Positions 1 to 8,473 are shown, counted from the first letter of the stretch. The stretch is 64,000 nt of DNA from Halanaerobiales bacterium (GCA_022360715.1 JAKSCG010000093.1:23823-87822); one strand, 5' to 3'. Program-made: numbers and translations. The notes: a model not told the origin generated them from the letters alone.

Positions 1-193
1 GGTCAAGGAAGATTCCTTTACCCCTGGAGCTTAAAAAATCTAATACCTTGCCGCGGCTGGCTAAGTATTGCTCTAAACCTACCTTAAAAAAATCCACTTG
101 TCCGTCCAGCCTTGCCACCAGCTCTCGTACTCTAAGTTCTTCCGAAGTATCCAAAGCTACGATCAGTTTCTTGCCGGGTTTTTCTTCCATCAT
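1..193 (-). CDS. pyrF: Orotidine 5'-phosphate decarboxylase (partial, runs off left edge)
   Basis: Only the first 64 codons are inside the window. The enzyme converts OMP to UMP, the last step of de novo pyrimidine synthesis in the cytoplasm. Seen: LIVALDT near the N-terminus, then FFKVGLEQYL and GIFLD, which match strand 1, the KVG segment and the FLDxK strand of the family. Two ATG codons follow each other (193 and 190) and AAGGGGG lies 4-8 nt upstream, so the start is certain to within one codon. Its leader carries a consensus sigma-A promoter and a PyrR-like attenuator, so control by pyrimidine level is expected. It lies downstream of the FAD-enzyme operon with no terminator seen between them. 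Confidence 0.88.
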   Translation of the reverse strand, partial: MMEEKPGKKLIVALDTSEELRVRELVARLDGQVDFFKVGLEQYLASRGKVLDFLSSRGKGIFLD

Positions 194-220
194 CCTACCC
201 CCTTTTCTTTTGACAACAGG

Positions 221-250
221 AAAAAAGCCCCTCACCATCCGGTAAGCGGC
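221..250 (-). terminator. Attenuator terminator in the pyrF leader
   Basis: On the minus strand GCCGCTTACC, a GGAT loop and GGTGAGGGGC form a 10-position stem with one G-G mismatch and one G-U pair, followed directly by six T. It sits about 28 nt before pyrF, so it would stop transcription ahead of the gene. Its 5' arm can instead pair with the upstream PyrR-like element (see 280-310), which is the design of an attenuator rather than a plain terminator. Confidence 0.72.
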
Positions 251-279
251 CTGTCAATTCAATCATTAATCATGGTAGC

Positions 280-310
280 TAACCCTTTTCGACCTCACCG
301 GACCGGATTA
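280..310 (-). promoter_or_regulatory. PyrR-binding-loop-like element and antiterminator switch
   Basis: Minus-strand bases 304-291 read GGTCCGGTGAGGTC, close to the PyrR binding-loop consensus ARUCCNGNGAGGYU (differences at the two ends). They are closed by TAATCC/GGGTTA (310-305 with 285-280). Bases 303-294 (GTCCGGTGAG) can also pair with 246-237 (CTTACCGGAT), ten pairs including two G-U, which would break the terminator. So the same bases form either the protein-binding hairpin or the antiterminator. By analogy with Bacillus pyr leaders, PyrR-UMP would hold the hairpin and allow termination. The pyrR gene itself is not in the window. Confidence 0.68.
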
Positions 311-333
311 AAGGAAATATTTTTACCATCCTT

Positions 334-362
334 ATTATATTATATCCACCCTGACCTGTCAA
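334..362 (-). promoter_or_regulatory. Sigma-A promoter of pyrF
   Basis: TTGACA (362-357) and TATAAT (339-334) are both perfect hexamers with a 17-nt spacer. Initiation near 327 would give a leader of about 130 nt that contains the whole attenuator. Confidence 0.82.
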
Positions 363-392
363 CTCAATCGCAACAGTGAGCAGGCAATTTAT

Positions 393-2117
393 TTATTTCA
401 AAACCCTTTTCTCCCCTTCTTTTAAATCAAGGGCCAGTGTCCCCCCGGGGTTCATAATGTTATTAGGATCAAAATGGCGCTTCAAGGTCCGAAATACTTC
501 CAACTGGTTACGACCGATCTGACCCTCCAGCCAGGGGGCAATCATTTTACCGATGCCATGATGATGGCTCATCGTGGCCCCTGATTTCTGGATATGATCC
601 AGGATTCCCCGGTGGTATTCCATATACTCTTCAATACTGTCAATCCGGGCAATAAAGATAAAATAGAGGTTAGCCCCCTGGGGATAGGCATGCGAAAGAT
701 GGGTCATGCAGATGGTATTAGGCCTACTTTTGCAAAACTCCCGGACGACACGGTGCACTTCTCCCATATTATCCCAATTAACTGAACACTCCAGGGTATC
801 GGTCATAATTCCAAAGTCCTGGATCGAATCACGGAGATAAGGGTCTCTGAACCGGCCTTTTTCCCAGCTTTTAGTAGGATAACCGGTTAAATACATCCCA
901 CCATATTTTTTACATATTCGCTGCAAACGCCGTTTCATATTTTTGGTAAAAGCCTTTTCCCCGTCGGTAAACCCTAAAAAGAGACAACGTTCCATCGCTT
1001 TATAACCAAACAAACTCATCGCTTTATCGAGGATCGTACCCTCAATCCCGTAGAGTTTCAGGACTACATCGGTCTCTTCCGGATCAGAGAGCCTGAACAC
1101 CGAAGGATAACCAAACTGTCCCTGCATTATTTCCCGGGTAGCTTCACGGGCATCTTCCCACGATTTAAAAATATAACTAAACTTTCGCTGATTTTCCGGC
1201 ATATATCGGAATATTTTTAAGGTAACATGGGTTAAGATCCCATACGCCCCTTCACTCCCCATCATAATTTGGTCAATAGACGGACCGGTGGCCGCAGCCG
1301 GATATGGATCACTTTGAATAATTCCGCTCGGAGTTATATATTCCTGGGATATTACCAGATCTTCGATTTTCCCAAAATAGGTAGAATTTTGACCGGCCCC
1401 TCTGGTTACGACCCAGCCCCCCACTACCGAATACTCAAAAGACTGGGGGAAATGGCCACAGGTATATCGTCTTTTGGCCCCAAATAATTCCGGCGCTTGA
1501 TTGAGCACCCTTTCTAACTCTGGTCCTGACATACCGGCTTCTACCGTAATCGTCTGATTAACTTCGTTAAATTCAATGACATCTTTCAGATGAACTCTAA
1601 TATCTAAGGAGACCCCACCTTTAGTGCACTCAACACCCCTGGTAACTGTGGAACCACCACCATACACATAAAGCGGTATCTGTTCTTGATTACAATAATC
1701 GACTATCCCGATAATATCATTTCTGTCGCGGGGATAGAGGACCAGATCAGGTATATTTTCGACGATTTTTTCCCGGAGCCGCATTACATCCAGCATCGTC
1801 TTCCCATAAGCAACTTCCAGTCTGGTATAGTCATCTACCTTCACATTCTCTGCCCCGACAATTTTTTCAAAGGCGGCAATCTGTTCTGCCGTCAAGCTGA
1901 TCTCCTGTTCAAATGATACCTTTTCTAACCCTTGATTTTTCTTCTGCTTAAAGTCCTGATCAGTTAAGTTAAACTTGGCCTTGATCATTTGATATAGCCG
2001 CTCATTGGGATTCTTAAACTCAGCCGGATTACCCCATTTAAAAATAGAGCGGTAAGATTTGGCCGGTGGAGCTTCATGTTCCCATTCAGGTCGAAATCCT
2101 TGATATTTTTTACTCAT
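393..2117 (-). CDS. FAD-binding oxidase, alkyl-DHAP synthase-like
   Basis: A 574-residue flavoenzyme of the vanillyl-alcohol oxidase/PCMH superfamily. Seen: the FAD-binding half with PRDRNDI and YVYGGGSTVTRG, and a C-terminal half with SHHHGIGK and FDPNNIMNPG, the layout of alkyldihydroxyacetonephosphate synthase and of bacterial D-lactate/glycolate oxidases. The HHH cluster favours the AGPS-like branch. Start chosen at 2117 because GGAGAG is 7 nt upstream. It is the last gene of a GntR-linked operon with glycerol-3-phosphate-dehydrogenase-like proteins and an FGGY kinase, which suggests a polyol phosphate or ether-linked glycerol substrate. The substrate is inference; it could also be a hydroxy-acid oxidase. 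Confidence 0.78.
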   Translation of the reverse strand: MSKKYQGFRPEWEHEAPPAKSYRSIFKWGNPAEFKNPNERLYQMIKAKFNLTDQDFKQKKNQGLEKVSFEQEISLTAEQIAAFEKIVGAENVKVDDYTRLEVAYGKTMLDVMRLREKIVENIPDLVLYPRDRNDIIGIVDYCNQEQIPLYVYGGGSTVTRGVECTKGGVSLDIRVHLKDVIEFNEVNQTITVEAGMSGPELERVLNQAPELFGAKRRYTCGHFPQSFEYSVVGGWVVTRGAGQNSTYFGKIEDLVISQEYITPSGIIQSDPYPAAATGPSIDQIMMGSEGAYGILTHVTLKIFRYMPENQRKFSYIFKSWEDAREATREIMQGQFGYPSVFRLSDPEETDVVLKLYGIEGTILDKAMSLFGYKAMERCLFLGFTDGEKAFTKNMKRRLQRICKKYGGMYLTGYPTKSWEKGRFRDPYLRDSIQDFGIMTDTLECSVNWDNMGEVHRVVREFCKSRPNTICMTHLSHAYPQGANLYFIFIARIDSIEEYMEYHRGILDHIQKSGATMSHHHGIGKMIAPWLEGQIGRNQLEVFRTLKRHFDPNNIMNPGGTLALDLKEGEKRVLK

Positions 2118-2132
2118 GATCATCTCTCCTTT

Positions 2133-3677
2133 TTAATAGTTAATAATCGTCTTGATTTCGCGATATAACTTCTGTAAACGGGGATAAATCTTTTTATAAA
2201 CCCGTTTGTACAGCCGGGAATACACCTTAACATGGTCAGGCTCGGCCTCAAATACCTTGTGATAATAAACCATATTTTTGATGGCCTGATCAAAACTCCG
2301 GAAAAGCTTCAAGCCGACAAAACCGGCGATAGCAGCTCCTAATCCGGATGTTTCATAGGTCTGGATCCGATAAACCGGGCGGTTAAACATATTGGCCGTA
2401 ATCTGACAAATAACGTCGCTCTGGGAACCTCCCCCGGAGACAGCTATTTTTTTAATCTGTTGTCCGGAACGGGCTTCAATCTTTTCTAACCCGTCGAGCA
2501 GGGCATAATTGATCCCCTCAATGATCGAACGATAAATATGGGCGCGGGTGTGGACATCCCCAAAACCAATGATTGCCCCTTTGGCTTCCGGATTTTTCAG
2601 ACCTGGCCCCCAGTATGGTTGCAGGAAAAGACCCTGGGAACCGGCCGGTACTTCCTTTAATCTCAGGTTTAGCAATTGTTCGGCCAGAATTCCCTTTTTC
2701 TTCGCTTCGATCATCTCCCGGGTGGAAAATTCCTGCTTAAACCAACTGATCATCCAGTAGCCCCGAAATATTTCGACCTCTGGGTTATATTTTCCGGGAA
2801 TAACCGCCGGATAGGACGGAAAAAATTTTAAGGGTTCAAAATAATAGTCAGATGTTGTCTGAATGGTGGCGGTAGAGCCAAAGCTCAGGCTGGCCCATTC
2901 CAGATTTGAACAACCGACCGCCAGTGTCTCACACCCTTTATCTGAGCCGGAAGAAACGACCGGCAGTCCCTTTTTTATTCCGGTTTTTTCGGAAGCCGCA
3001 CCGGAAATATACCCTAGAATCTGCCCGGAGTCGACCAGAGTCGGCAGTTTATCGCGCTCAACCCCGAACACTTCCCATTTAAAACTCCGACTGCTTAACC
3101 ATTTTTTATTTTTATAATCAAAGGGAATATGTCCGATCTGGGCCGCGATCGAATCGACCGTTTCACCGGTCAGTTTATAGTTAAAATAACCGGATAGCAG
3201 CAGGTATTTATCGGTTTTTTCCCAGAGCTGAGGCTGATTCTCTTTGATCCAGTTCGCACAGGACTTCTTCCGGACTAATTCCATTGAATCCTTCATTCCA
3301 ACCGCCGACAGCATTAACTGTACCCATAATGGTAAAGGTTTTTTACATTCGGCGTGGCGCTGGTCCAGCCAGAGGATGGCCGCTCTTAATACCTGGCCCT
3401 TTTTATCCAGACAGACACAAGTATCCCGCTGGGTTGTAACGGAAACACCGATTATTCTGGCCCACTCTTCCGGGTATTCAGTTTTCAAGATTTGACAGGC
3501 CTGGATCAAACCCTGCCAGTATAATTCCGGGTCCTGTTCCGCCCAGCCCGGCAAATCAGAAAAATAGGGCTCAAACTCGACCTTTGCTTTGGCAATAATT
3601 TGCCCGGTCGGATCAATCAAAATCCCTCTAATACTTTGAGTTCCACAATCTATTGCCAGCATAAGGGATTTAGCCAT
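2133..3677 (-). CDS. FGGY-family carbohydrate kinase
   Basis: A 514-residue sugar or polyol kinase of the GlpK/XylB superfamily. Seen: the N-terminal phosphate-1 motif LAIDCGTQSIRG, a WLDQRH segment, SGSDKGCETLAVG in the middle, and the C-terminal adenosine motif VSGGGSQSDVICQ with TSGLGAAIAG. ATG at 3677 is preceded by GGAGGG and overlaps the DUF1667 gene by 8 nt, so the two are translationally coupled. It would phosphorylate the substrate entering the pathway of this operon. Sequence alone does not separate glycerol, pentulose or other polyol specificity, and the divergent motifs argue against simply calling it glpK. Confidence 0.82.
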   Translation of the reverse strand: MAKSLMLAIDCGTQSIRGILIDPTGQIIAKAKVEFEPYFSDLPGWAEQDPELYWQGLIQACQILKTEYPEEWARIIGVSVTTQRDTCVCLDKKGQVLRAAILWLDQRHAECKKPLPLWVQLMLSAVGMKDSMELVRKKSCANWIKENQPQLWEKTDKYLLLSGYFNYKLTGETVDSIAAQIGHIPFDYKNKKWLSSRSFKWEVFGVERDKLPTLVDSGQILGYISGAASEKTGIKKGLPVVSSGSDKGCETLAVGCSNLEWASLSFGSTATIQTTSDYYFEPLKFFPSYPAVIPGKYNPEVEIFRGYWMISWFKQEFSTREMIEAKKKGILAEQLLNLRLKEVPAGSQGLFLQPYWGPGLKNPEAKGAIIGFGDVHTRAHIYRSIIEGINYALLDGLEKIEARSGQQIKKIAVSGGGSQSDVICQITANMFNRPVYRIQTYETSGLGAAIAGFVGLKLFRSFDQAIKNMVYYHKVFEAEPDHVKVYSRLYKRVYKKIYPRLQKLYREIKTIINY

Positions 3678-4050
3678 TAATACCCTCCTCCTCTAACAGG
3701 TAATATAAATCGGCCGTAGCAACAATATCAGCACCAGTCCCCAGCACCTTAGCGACGATTACTTCACCACGCCGGACCGGATGGTCCAGTCTGACCTGAT
3801 TAATCACTTTCATTACCGGGAAAATATCTTCTTTTGGGATCTTTTGGCTTGTTTTTACTGGTAATCTGGGTACCGCCGGATAGATTGTCTTAATCGTTGA
3901 ACAGACGATCCTTTTGGGATTAATCATTTCATCAACCGCATACACCTCACCCCGGGGACACAAATTCCCGTTCACGGTCCACTCCCCATTGCTCTTGCTA
4001 ATTTGCAGTTGACAGCCGCTCGGACAAAGAATACAGGTTAACTCTCGCAT
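3670..4050 (-). CDS. DUF1667 cysteine-rich redox protein
   Basis: A 126-residue protein with CILCPSGC at the N-terminus and further Cys in GNLCPRGE and RIVCSTIK, a pattern that can hold an iron-sulfur cluster. Family members regularly sit beside GlpA-like and NAD/FAD oxidoreductase genes (the Thermotoga glycerol cluster is a known example) and probably pass electrons as a small third subunit. Start moved to 4050: GGAGGGAGCAAA precedes this ATG, and the upstream in-frame residues do not look like the family. It overlaps the preceding oxidoreductase by 13 nt and the kinase by 8 nt, so this is a tight operon. Confidence 0.8.
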   Translation of the reverse strand: MRELTCILCPSGCQLQISKSNGEWTVNGNLCPRGEVYAVDEMINPKRIVCSTIKTIYPAVPRLPVKTSQKIPKEDIFPVMKVINQVRLDHPVRRGEVIVAKVLGTGADIVATADLYYLLEEEGING

Positions 4051-5324
4051 TTTGCTCCCTCCTCCATCTCTACCCTTAAATCCCTGATCCCGTTGAGCGG
4101 TTTGGGACAAGAATCAATCTCAATCCTTTTCATTTCCGGGGGTATTAATTTTTGATAGCGCTGCTGATAAATCACTTGATGATCGGCCAGCACCTTGACC
4201 TGGACATTTTCCCGGTTTTCCCTGGAGCGGAAATAAAGAATCAGGCGTTGCTCAACAGCATTAATATTAAAACACTGGGGAATCAGATACAGAAAATCCG
4301 CTTCGTTTTTTTCGATCGGGATCAACTCCTGGGCCGGTAAATCCTTAACAAAGCTGGCAGCACTTGCCCCCGCATATTTACCGGTTTCGGAAACATAATC
4401 GACCAGGTCACTGACCGTTAGCGCATTACCACAAGAAAAGACCCCGGGTATTCCGGTCATAAAACTCTGGTCAACATATGGGCCGCCACTCCGGGGATCA
4501 ATCCTAACCCCCAGGGATTCGGCCAGTTCGTTTTCCGGTATTAAACCAACCGATAGGATCACCCCGTCACATTCGATCACCTGCTCGGTCCCTTTGAGGG
4601 GAGACATCGTTTGATCAACCCGGGAAACCTCAACCGCTTCGACCCTGTCTTCACCGATTATTCTGGTTATGGTGTGGGATAATTTCAGGGGAATATCATA
4701 ATCATCCAGACACTGGACAATATTCCGCTCCAGACCGGAAGGAGTTGCTTTGGCTTCGTAAACTCCAACCACTTTGGCCCCCTCCAGGGTTAACCTCCGG
4801 GCCATGATCAAACCAATATCACCGCTCCCCAGAATAACACAGCGTTTAGTCGGCAAATAACCCAAAATATTGACCAGATACTGGGCCGTTCCGGCCGTAT
4901 AAACTCCGGCCGGTCTGGAGCCGTGAATGAAGATCTGCCTGGCTGTTCGCTCGCGACAACCATTGGCTAGCACTATTGACTTGCTAATTACTTGATAAAG
5001 ACCCTCGCTCGAATTGACTAAACTGAGCCGAAAGCCATCTCCCCTTTGTTCGATCTCCGTAACAAAGGTTTTGGTTAAAAGGGGAATCCCTCTTTTTTTA
5101 ACCATCTCAATATACCAACCGGCGTATTCAGGACCGGTCAGGGCCTGATTAAACCGGATAATACCAAATCCATCGTGGATACACTGTTTCAAAATCCCGC
5201 CCAGTCTTTTTTCTCGTTCGATCATTAAGGTCTCGGCCCCGGCTTCAAATGCGGACAGAGCAGCCGCCAGACCGGCCGGTCCGCCTCCAATAACGATTGT
5301 ATCATATGCTTTGATCGCTCTCAC
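4038..5324 (-). CDS. NAD(P)/FAD-dependent oxidoreductase, glycerol-3-P dehydrogenase accessory type
   Basis: A 428-residue two-dinucleotide-fold flavoprotein. Seen: FAD motif DTIVIGGGPAGLAAA at the N-terminus, LGGILKQCIHDGFG after it, NAD motif CVILGSGDIGLIMARR in the middle and PGVFSCGNAL near the C-terminus. Start taken as GTG at 5324, because family similarity begins there and AAAGG lies 7 nt upstream; an ATG further out would add an unrelated 24-residue leader. The stop of the upstream dehydrogenase is 4 nt before. Likely role: electron-transfer partner of the GlpA-like enzyme, together with the DUF1667 protein. It differs from E. coli GlpB. Confidence 0.8.
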   Translation of the reverse strand: MRAIKAYDTIVIGGGPAGLAAALSAFEAGAETLMIEREKRLGGILKQCIHDGFGIIRFNQALTGPEYAGWYIEMVKKRGIPLLTKTFVTEIEQRGDGFRLSLVNSSEGLYQVISKSIVLANGCRERTARQIFIHGSRPAGVYTAGTAQYLVNILGYLPTKRCVILGSGDIGLIMARRLTLEGAKVVGVYEAKATPSGLERNIVQCLDDYDIPLKLSHTITRIIGEDRVEAVEVSRVDQTMSPLKGTEQVIECDGVILSVGLIPENELAESLGVRIDPRSGGPYVDQSFMTGIPGVFSCGNALTVSDLVDYVSETGKYAGASAASFVKDLPAQELIPIEKNEADFLYLIPQCFNINAVEQRLILYFRSRENRENVQVKVLADHQVIYQQRYQKLIPPEMKRIEIDSCPKPLNGIRDLRVEMEEGAKCES

Positions 5325-5328
5325 CCCC

Positions 5329-7029
5329 TCACCCTTTGGTCTCTTCAAGCAACAGATAGGAATTATTCCCCTTTTTGGTAATCTCCATGATATCAAAACC
5401 CTCTTCTTCCATAATTTTTATCAGCAAGGGGGTACAGAACTCCCCCTGACAGCGACCCATTCCCGCCCTGACCCTCCTTTTGATTGCATCAAGGGTGGTA
5501 GCCGGAATTGGCGATTGAAGGGCATCAATCACTTCACCCCTGCTGATCTCTTCACAGCGACAGACAATTTCACCATAGGCCGGTTTTTTCCGGATTAATT
5601 CCCCCCTGCTCCTTGCTCCCATTTTACTCAACTCCGGGATAGCTTTTCTGACCGGATTCCATCCTACTCTCGCCTTCACTCTTTTTTGACCGCTCAGCAG
5701 TTCCAGGGTTAACTTCTCTATTTCTTCGGCAATGGCCGGAGCAGAGGCCAGACCGGGGGATTGAATCCCGGCCGCATGAATCAAATTCTGGACATACTCC
5801 GACTTCTCGATAATGAAATCCTCCTCATAAGTGGCCGCCCTGATCCCGGAAAAATAGGTAATCACATCCTTGGCGGAAAGCTCCGGGAAAATGGGTAGGA
5901 AACGCTCCAGCAAGGCTAAGATATTTTCCCGGTTGGTGGTAAAATCTTCCCGGTAGGGTTGTTCATAGGCATCCGGTCCAATTAAAACATTACCTTCAAT
6001 GGTCTTGATTATCCCTCCTCCCTTGCTGCTGCCTTTGATTCGATTAAACTCAGGTCGGGAATAAATAGCCTTGATCAGCTCACCCTTTTTCCGATCCAAC
6101 AGGATGATCTCCCCTTTACGGGGATGAATAGTAAAGAACTGATCACCGGCCAGATCGGCAATTACATCGCTAAAGACCCCGGCCGCATTAATAATTATCC
6201 GGGGAAATACTTTCCCGCGGTTTGTTTTAACCGCTGTTATCTCATCCCCTTTTTTCTCCATCGCCTCCACCATTGTATTTAAAGATACTTCGGCCCCGTT
6301 GGCAACTGCATTTTCAGCATAGGCAATCGTCATTTTATAAGGAGAAAGTACCCCGGCGGAAGGAATATACAGGGCGCCCCGGATCTCCGGAGCTAAACCG
6401 GGCTCAAGCTGCTGTAGTTCATCCCGGCCGATCAGTCTTAAATCTTTTACTTTATTTCGTCTGGCCCGGAGTTTAATCAACGGATAGAGCAACTTCATCG
6501 CCCATTGATCATAGAGAATGAAGGAACCGGGTCTGGTAAAATCTACATTTAACTCCTTGGTAACCCTTGAATACAACTCATTTCCCCTTACATTAAAATA
6601 GGCCTTCCGCGAGCCGGGTTTGGGCAGCAGCCCGGGATGGATCATCCCGTCATTCCGTGAAGATGTATGCATTGCCAGGTCCCCTTCTTTATCAACTAAT
6701 AAAACTGATAGCTCCCATTTTGCCAATTCCCGGATGATTGCACTGCCGATTATTCCACCCCCAATTACTAATACATCAACCCGTCGCTGATTAAGGTGAT
6801 GATCCCGCCAATCCGGTTTTCTGATTCTTTCCGTCGGCAAGCCTTTGACTTCAATCCGGTTAACAACCCCCTTATAACCCTTACCGGCAGCCAGGTTCCC
6901 GGCAGCAACAACCTGCTCCCAGCTATTAACTATCCCTTCCAACACTATGGAGGAACGCCATTCCCGACATTCGATCGCTGTGCCGAACAACCGGGTCATC
7001 TTCTTTTTAATTCTGCTCAGCTTGCTCAT
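5329..7029 (-). CDS. GlpA-like FAD dehydrogenase with N-terminal BON domain and BFD-type [2Fe-2S] domain
   Basis: A 566-residue protein. Residues about 10-65 look like a BON domain (SSIVLEGIVNSWEQV then GVVNRIEVKGLP), then a DAO-fold FAD module (DVLVIGGGIIGSAI, HTSSRNDGMIHPG), then a C-terminal BFD-like domain with CRCEEI and GRCQGEFC, the four Cys of a [2Fe-2S] site as in anaerobic glycerol-3-phosphate dehydrogenase subunit A. Start set at 7029 from AGGAGGGG 4-5 nt upstream. First gene of the operon behind the GntR regulator. Probable reaction: oxidation of glycerol-3-phosphate or a related polyol phosphate. The N-terminal BON fusion is the odd part and might help membrane contact. Confidence 0.82.
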   Translation of the reverse strand: MSKLSRIKKKMTRLFGTAIECREWRSSIVLEGIVNSWEQVVAAGNLAAGKGYKGVVNRIEVKGLPTERIRKPDWRDHHLNQRRVDVLVIGGGIIGSAIIRELAKWELSVLLVDKEGDLAMHTSSRNDGMIHPGLLPKPGSRKAYFNVRGNELYSRVTKELNVDFTRPGSFILYDQWAMKLLYPLIKLRARRNKVKDLRLIGRDELQQLEPGLAPEIRGALYIPSAGVLSPYKMTIAYAENAVANGAEVSLNTMVEAMEKKGDEITAVKTNRGKVFPRIIINAAGVFSDVIADLAGDQFFTIHPRKGEIILLDRKKGELIKAIYSRPEFNRIKGSSKGGGIIKTIEGNVLIGPDAYEQPYREDFTTNRENILALLERFLPIFPELSAKDVITYFSGIRAATYEEDFIIEKSEYVQNLIHAAGIQSPGLASAPAIAEEIEKLTLELLSGQKRVKARVGWNPVRKAIPELSKMGARSRGELIRKKPAYGEIVCRCEEISRGEVIDALQSPIPATTLDAIKRRVRAGMGRCQGEFCTPLLIKIMEEEGFDIMEITKKGNNSYLLLEETKG

Positions 7030-7050
7030 AAAACCCCTCCTTTCATAATC

Positions 7051-7068
7051 AGGACGTCCTGACGTCCT
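7051..7068. promoter_or_regulatory. Candidate operator with two GACGTC palindromes
   Basis: AGGACGTCCT is a perfect 10-bp palindrome, and GACGTCCT is repeated in tandem (7053-7060, 7061-7068). It lies 22-39 nt ahead of the dehydrogenase start, between a TATTAT-like -10 (7082-7077, minus strand; no good -35 seen) and the ribosome site. A dimeric GntR-family protein encoded next door is the obvious candidate ligand; binding is inferred. Confidence 0.42.
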
Positions 7069-7179
7069 TATGTTAAATAATAGTCGTTTGCTGCTCTTGT
7101 CGGCGCAATCTGTTGGCTCAATTGTCAAAATTCCGTTAATTTAAAGGTTAGCTCTCCTTGTCTGGCCGGCCTAAATTAA

Positions 7180-7893
7180 TTAATAGGAATAAGAGTAAAT
7201 ATCACCGGGGATAATAAATTTCAGGTAATAAAAAGGATCTGCTTGATCTTCGATGTAAATCCATCTTTCCATATTTAAGATTAGTTTATCCTGCTCAATC
7301 TGTAGTTCCTGTTGTTCTTTAGTTGAGGGCAAACGGGGAGTTACGATCTGTTCGATCTTGCTAATTACAATTTTCAGATCCTGAAGCAATATTTTGGCCA
7401 GTGAACCGCTTAAATCAAAACCCTTTTGATTAAGCTGATATTTTTTTGAAAAATAAGACTCTTCGATTGCCAGCGGCATCTCTTTGACCAGACGTAATCT
7501 TTTTAGGTAGAAGCAGCTGTCCTGCTCCTTCCAGCGAAGTTTTTTTAATAATTTCCGATTCGGTACAATAACTTCTCTTTTTTCAACCCTATTTTTAGCC
7601 TGGATCCCTCTCGCTTCCAGGGAATAAGTTAAACTAATCAACGGTTCAAATCCGATCGCCGGATGCTTTCTGGCCACAAATGTACCGATCCCTTTTTTAA
7701 TATAGAGATAACCCTCATTAATTAAGATCTCAACAGCTTTTCTGACCGTAGCCCTGCTCAAGTCATAGATTTCAATTAATTCCTTTTCGGTCGGAATTTG
7801 ATACCCCCGTTCCCAGATCTCGTTTTTAATTTTATCGAGTAACTCTTCTTTAAGTTGTATATATAGAGGAACCGGATTCCTGCGATTGATCAC
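7180..7893 (-). CDS. GntR-family transcriptional regulator, UTRA domain (HutC type)
   Basis: A 237-residue regulator. Residues 1-72 are the GntR winged helix (PLYIQLKEEL, IPTEKELIEIYDLSRATVRKA, YIKKGIGTFV); the rest is a UTRA ligand-binding domain (LRWKEQDSCFYLKRLRLV, PLAIEESYF). The start is a GTG at 7893 with GGGGAT about 8 nt upstream. It has its own good promoter (7961-7989) and lies directly ahead of the five-gene FAD/kinase operon on the same strand, so it probably represses that operon and releases it on binding the pathway substrate or its phosphate. Confidence 0.87.
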   Translation of the reverse strand: MINRRNPVPLYIQLKEELLDKIKNEIWERGYQIPTEKELIEIYDLSRATVRKAVEILINEGYLYIKKGIGTFVARKHPAIGFEPLISLTYSLEARGIQAKNRVEKREVIVPNRKLLKKLRWKEQDSCFYLKRLRLVKEMPLAIEESYFSKKYQLNQKGFDLSGSLAKILLQDLKIVISKIEQIVTPRLPSTKEQQELQIEQDKLILNMERWIYIEDQADPFYYLKFIIPGDIYSYSY

Positions 7894-7960
7894 CTCGACT
7901 CATCCCCTAACCAAATCTCCGTCCGTTTTCTCAGCTATGATCCGTAACCAGTTTATTAAA

Positions 7961-7989
7961 ATTATATCATTTTGTTGCCCGCAGGTCAA
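7961..7989 (-). promoter_or_regulatory. Sigma-A promoter of the gntR gene
   Basis: TTGACC (7989-7984) and TATAAT (7966-7961) with a 17-nt spacer, in the 109-nt gap between the GNAT gene and gntR. It gives an untranslated leader of about 60 nt. Confidence 0.7.
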
Positions 7990-8002
7990 TCACCTTCCCA
8001 GA

Positions 8003-8473
8003 CTAAAACTCGCTTATTTTATGATAGAACATCCTCATTTCCGGACAGGCTTTATACTCCTCAAAACCGAGCGAACGATAAATCTCCTTCCCCATTTCGG
8101 AAGCATTTAAGTGAATAAATCCAATCCCTTTTTCCGCGCAATGCTTGATCACCACCCGCAGCAATCTTCGTCCGATTCCGTGGGATCTAGCGTCAGCAGT
8201 TACAGATACATCAAAGATTAAGGCACACTTGCCCGTAGGATTTTGGGTCGAAGGCAGTCCGGGAAAAAAAGAAACAGCGGCCATTCCCCTAATCCCGGCT
8301 CCATCTTCATAAACAAAGTAAAGCGGATTTTTAAAGTCCCATTTTTCGGTGAAAAAACGCTTAATTATTTCCTGACCGTCCCGGGTAGTTCTGTTGCCGG
8401 AAATACTCTCCAGCATCTCACAACGCAGAGCTACCAACCGGTCGATATCCCTTGATTCTGCCTTTCTAATCAC
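8003..8473 (-). CDS. GNAT-family N-acetyltransferase
   Basis: A 156-residue GCN5-related acetyltransferase. Seen: N-terminal IRKAESRDIDRL, the acetyl-CoA motif A ARSHGIGRRLLR in mid-protein and the C-terminal IYRSLGFEEY. Substrate unknown. It overlaps the queT stop by 4 nt (ATGA-type junction), so it is the last gene of the trmD-rplS-rnhB-queT transcription block. The gntR promoter begins just downstream. Confidence 0.82.
   Translation of the reverse strand: MIRKAESRDIDRLVALRCEMLESISGNRTTRDGQEIIKRFFTEKWDFKNPLYFVYEDGAGIRGMAAVSFFPGLPSTQNPTGKCALIFDVSVTADARSHGIGRRLLRVVIKHCAEKGIGFIHLNASEMGKEIYRSLGFEEYKACPEMRMFYHKISEF

Noticed and set aside
48..379. Plus-strand frames over the pyrF start and leader
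   Set aside because: They are the opposite strand of a recognisable pyrF N-terminus and of its attenuator, with no ribosome site.
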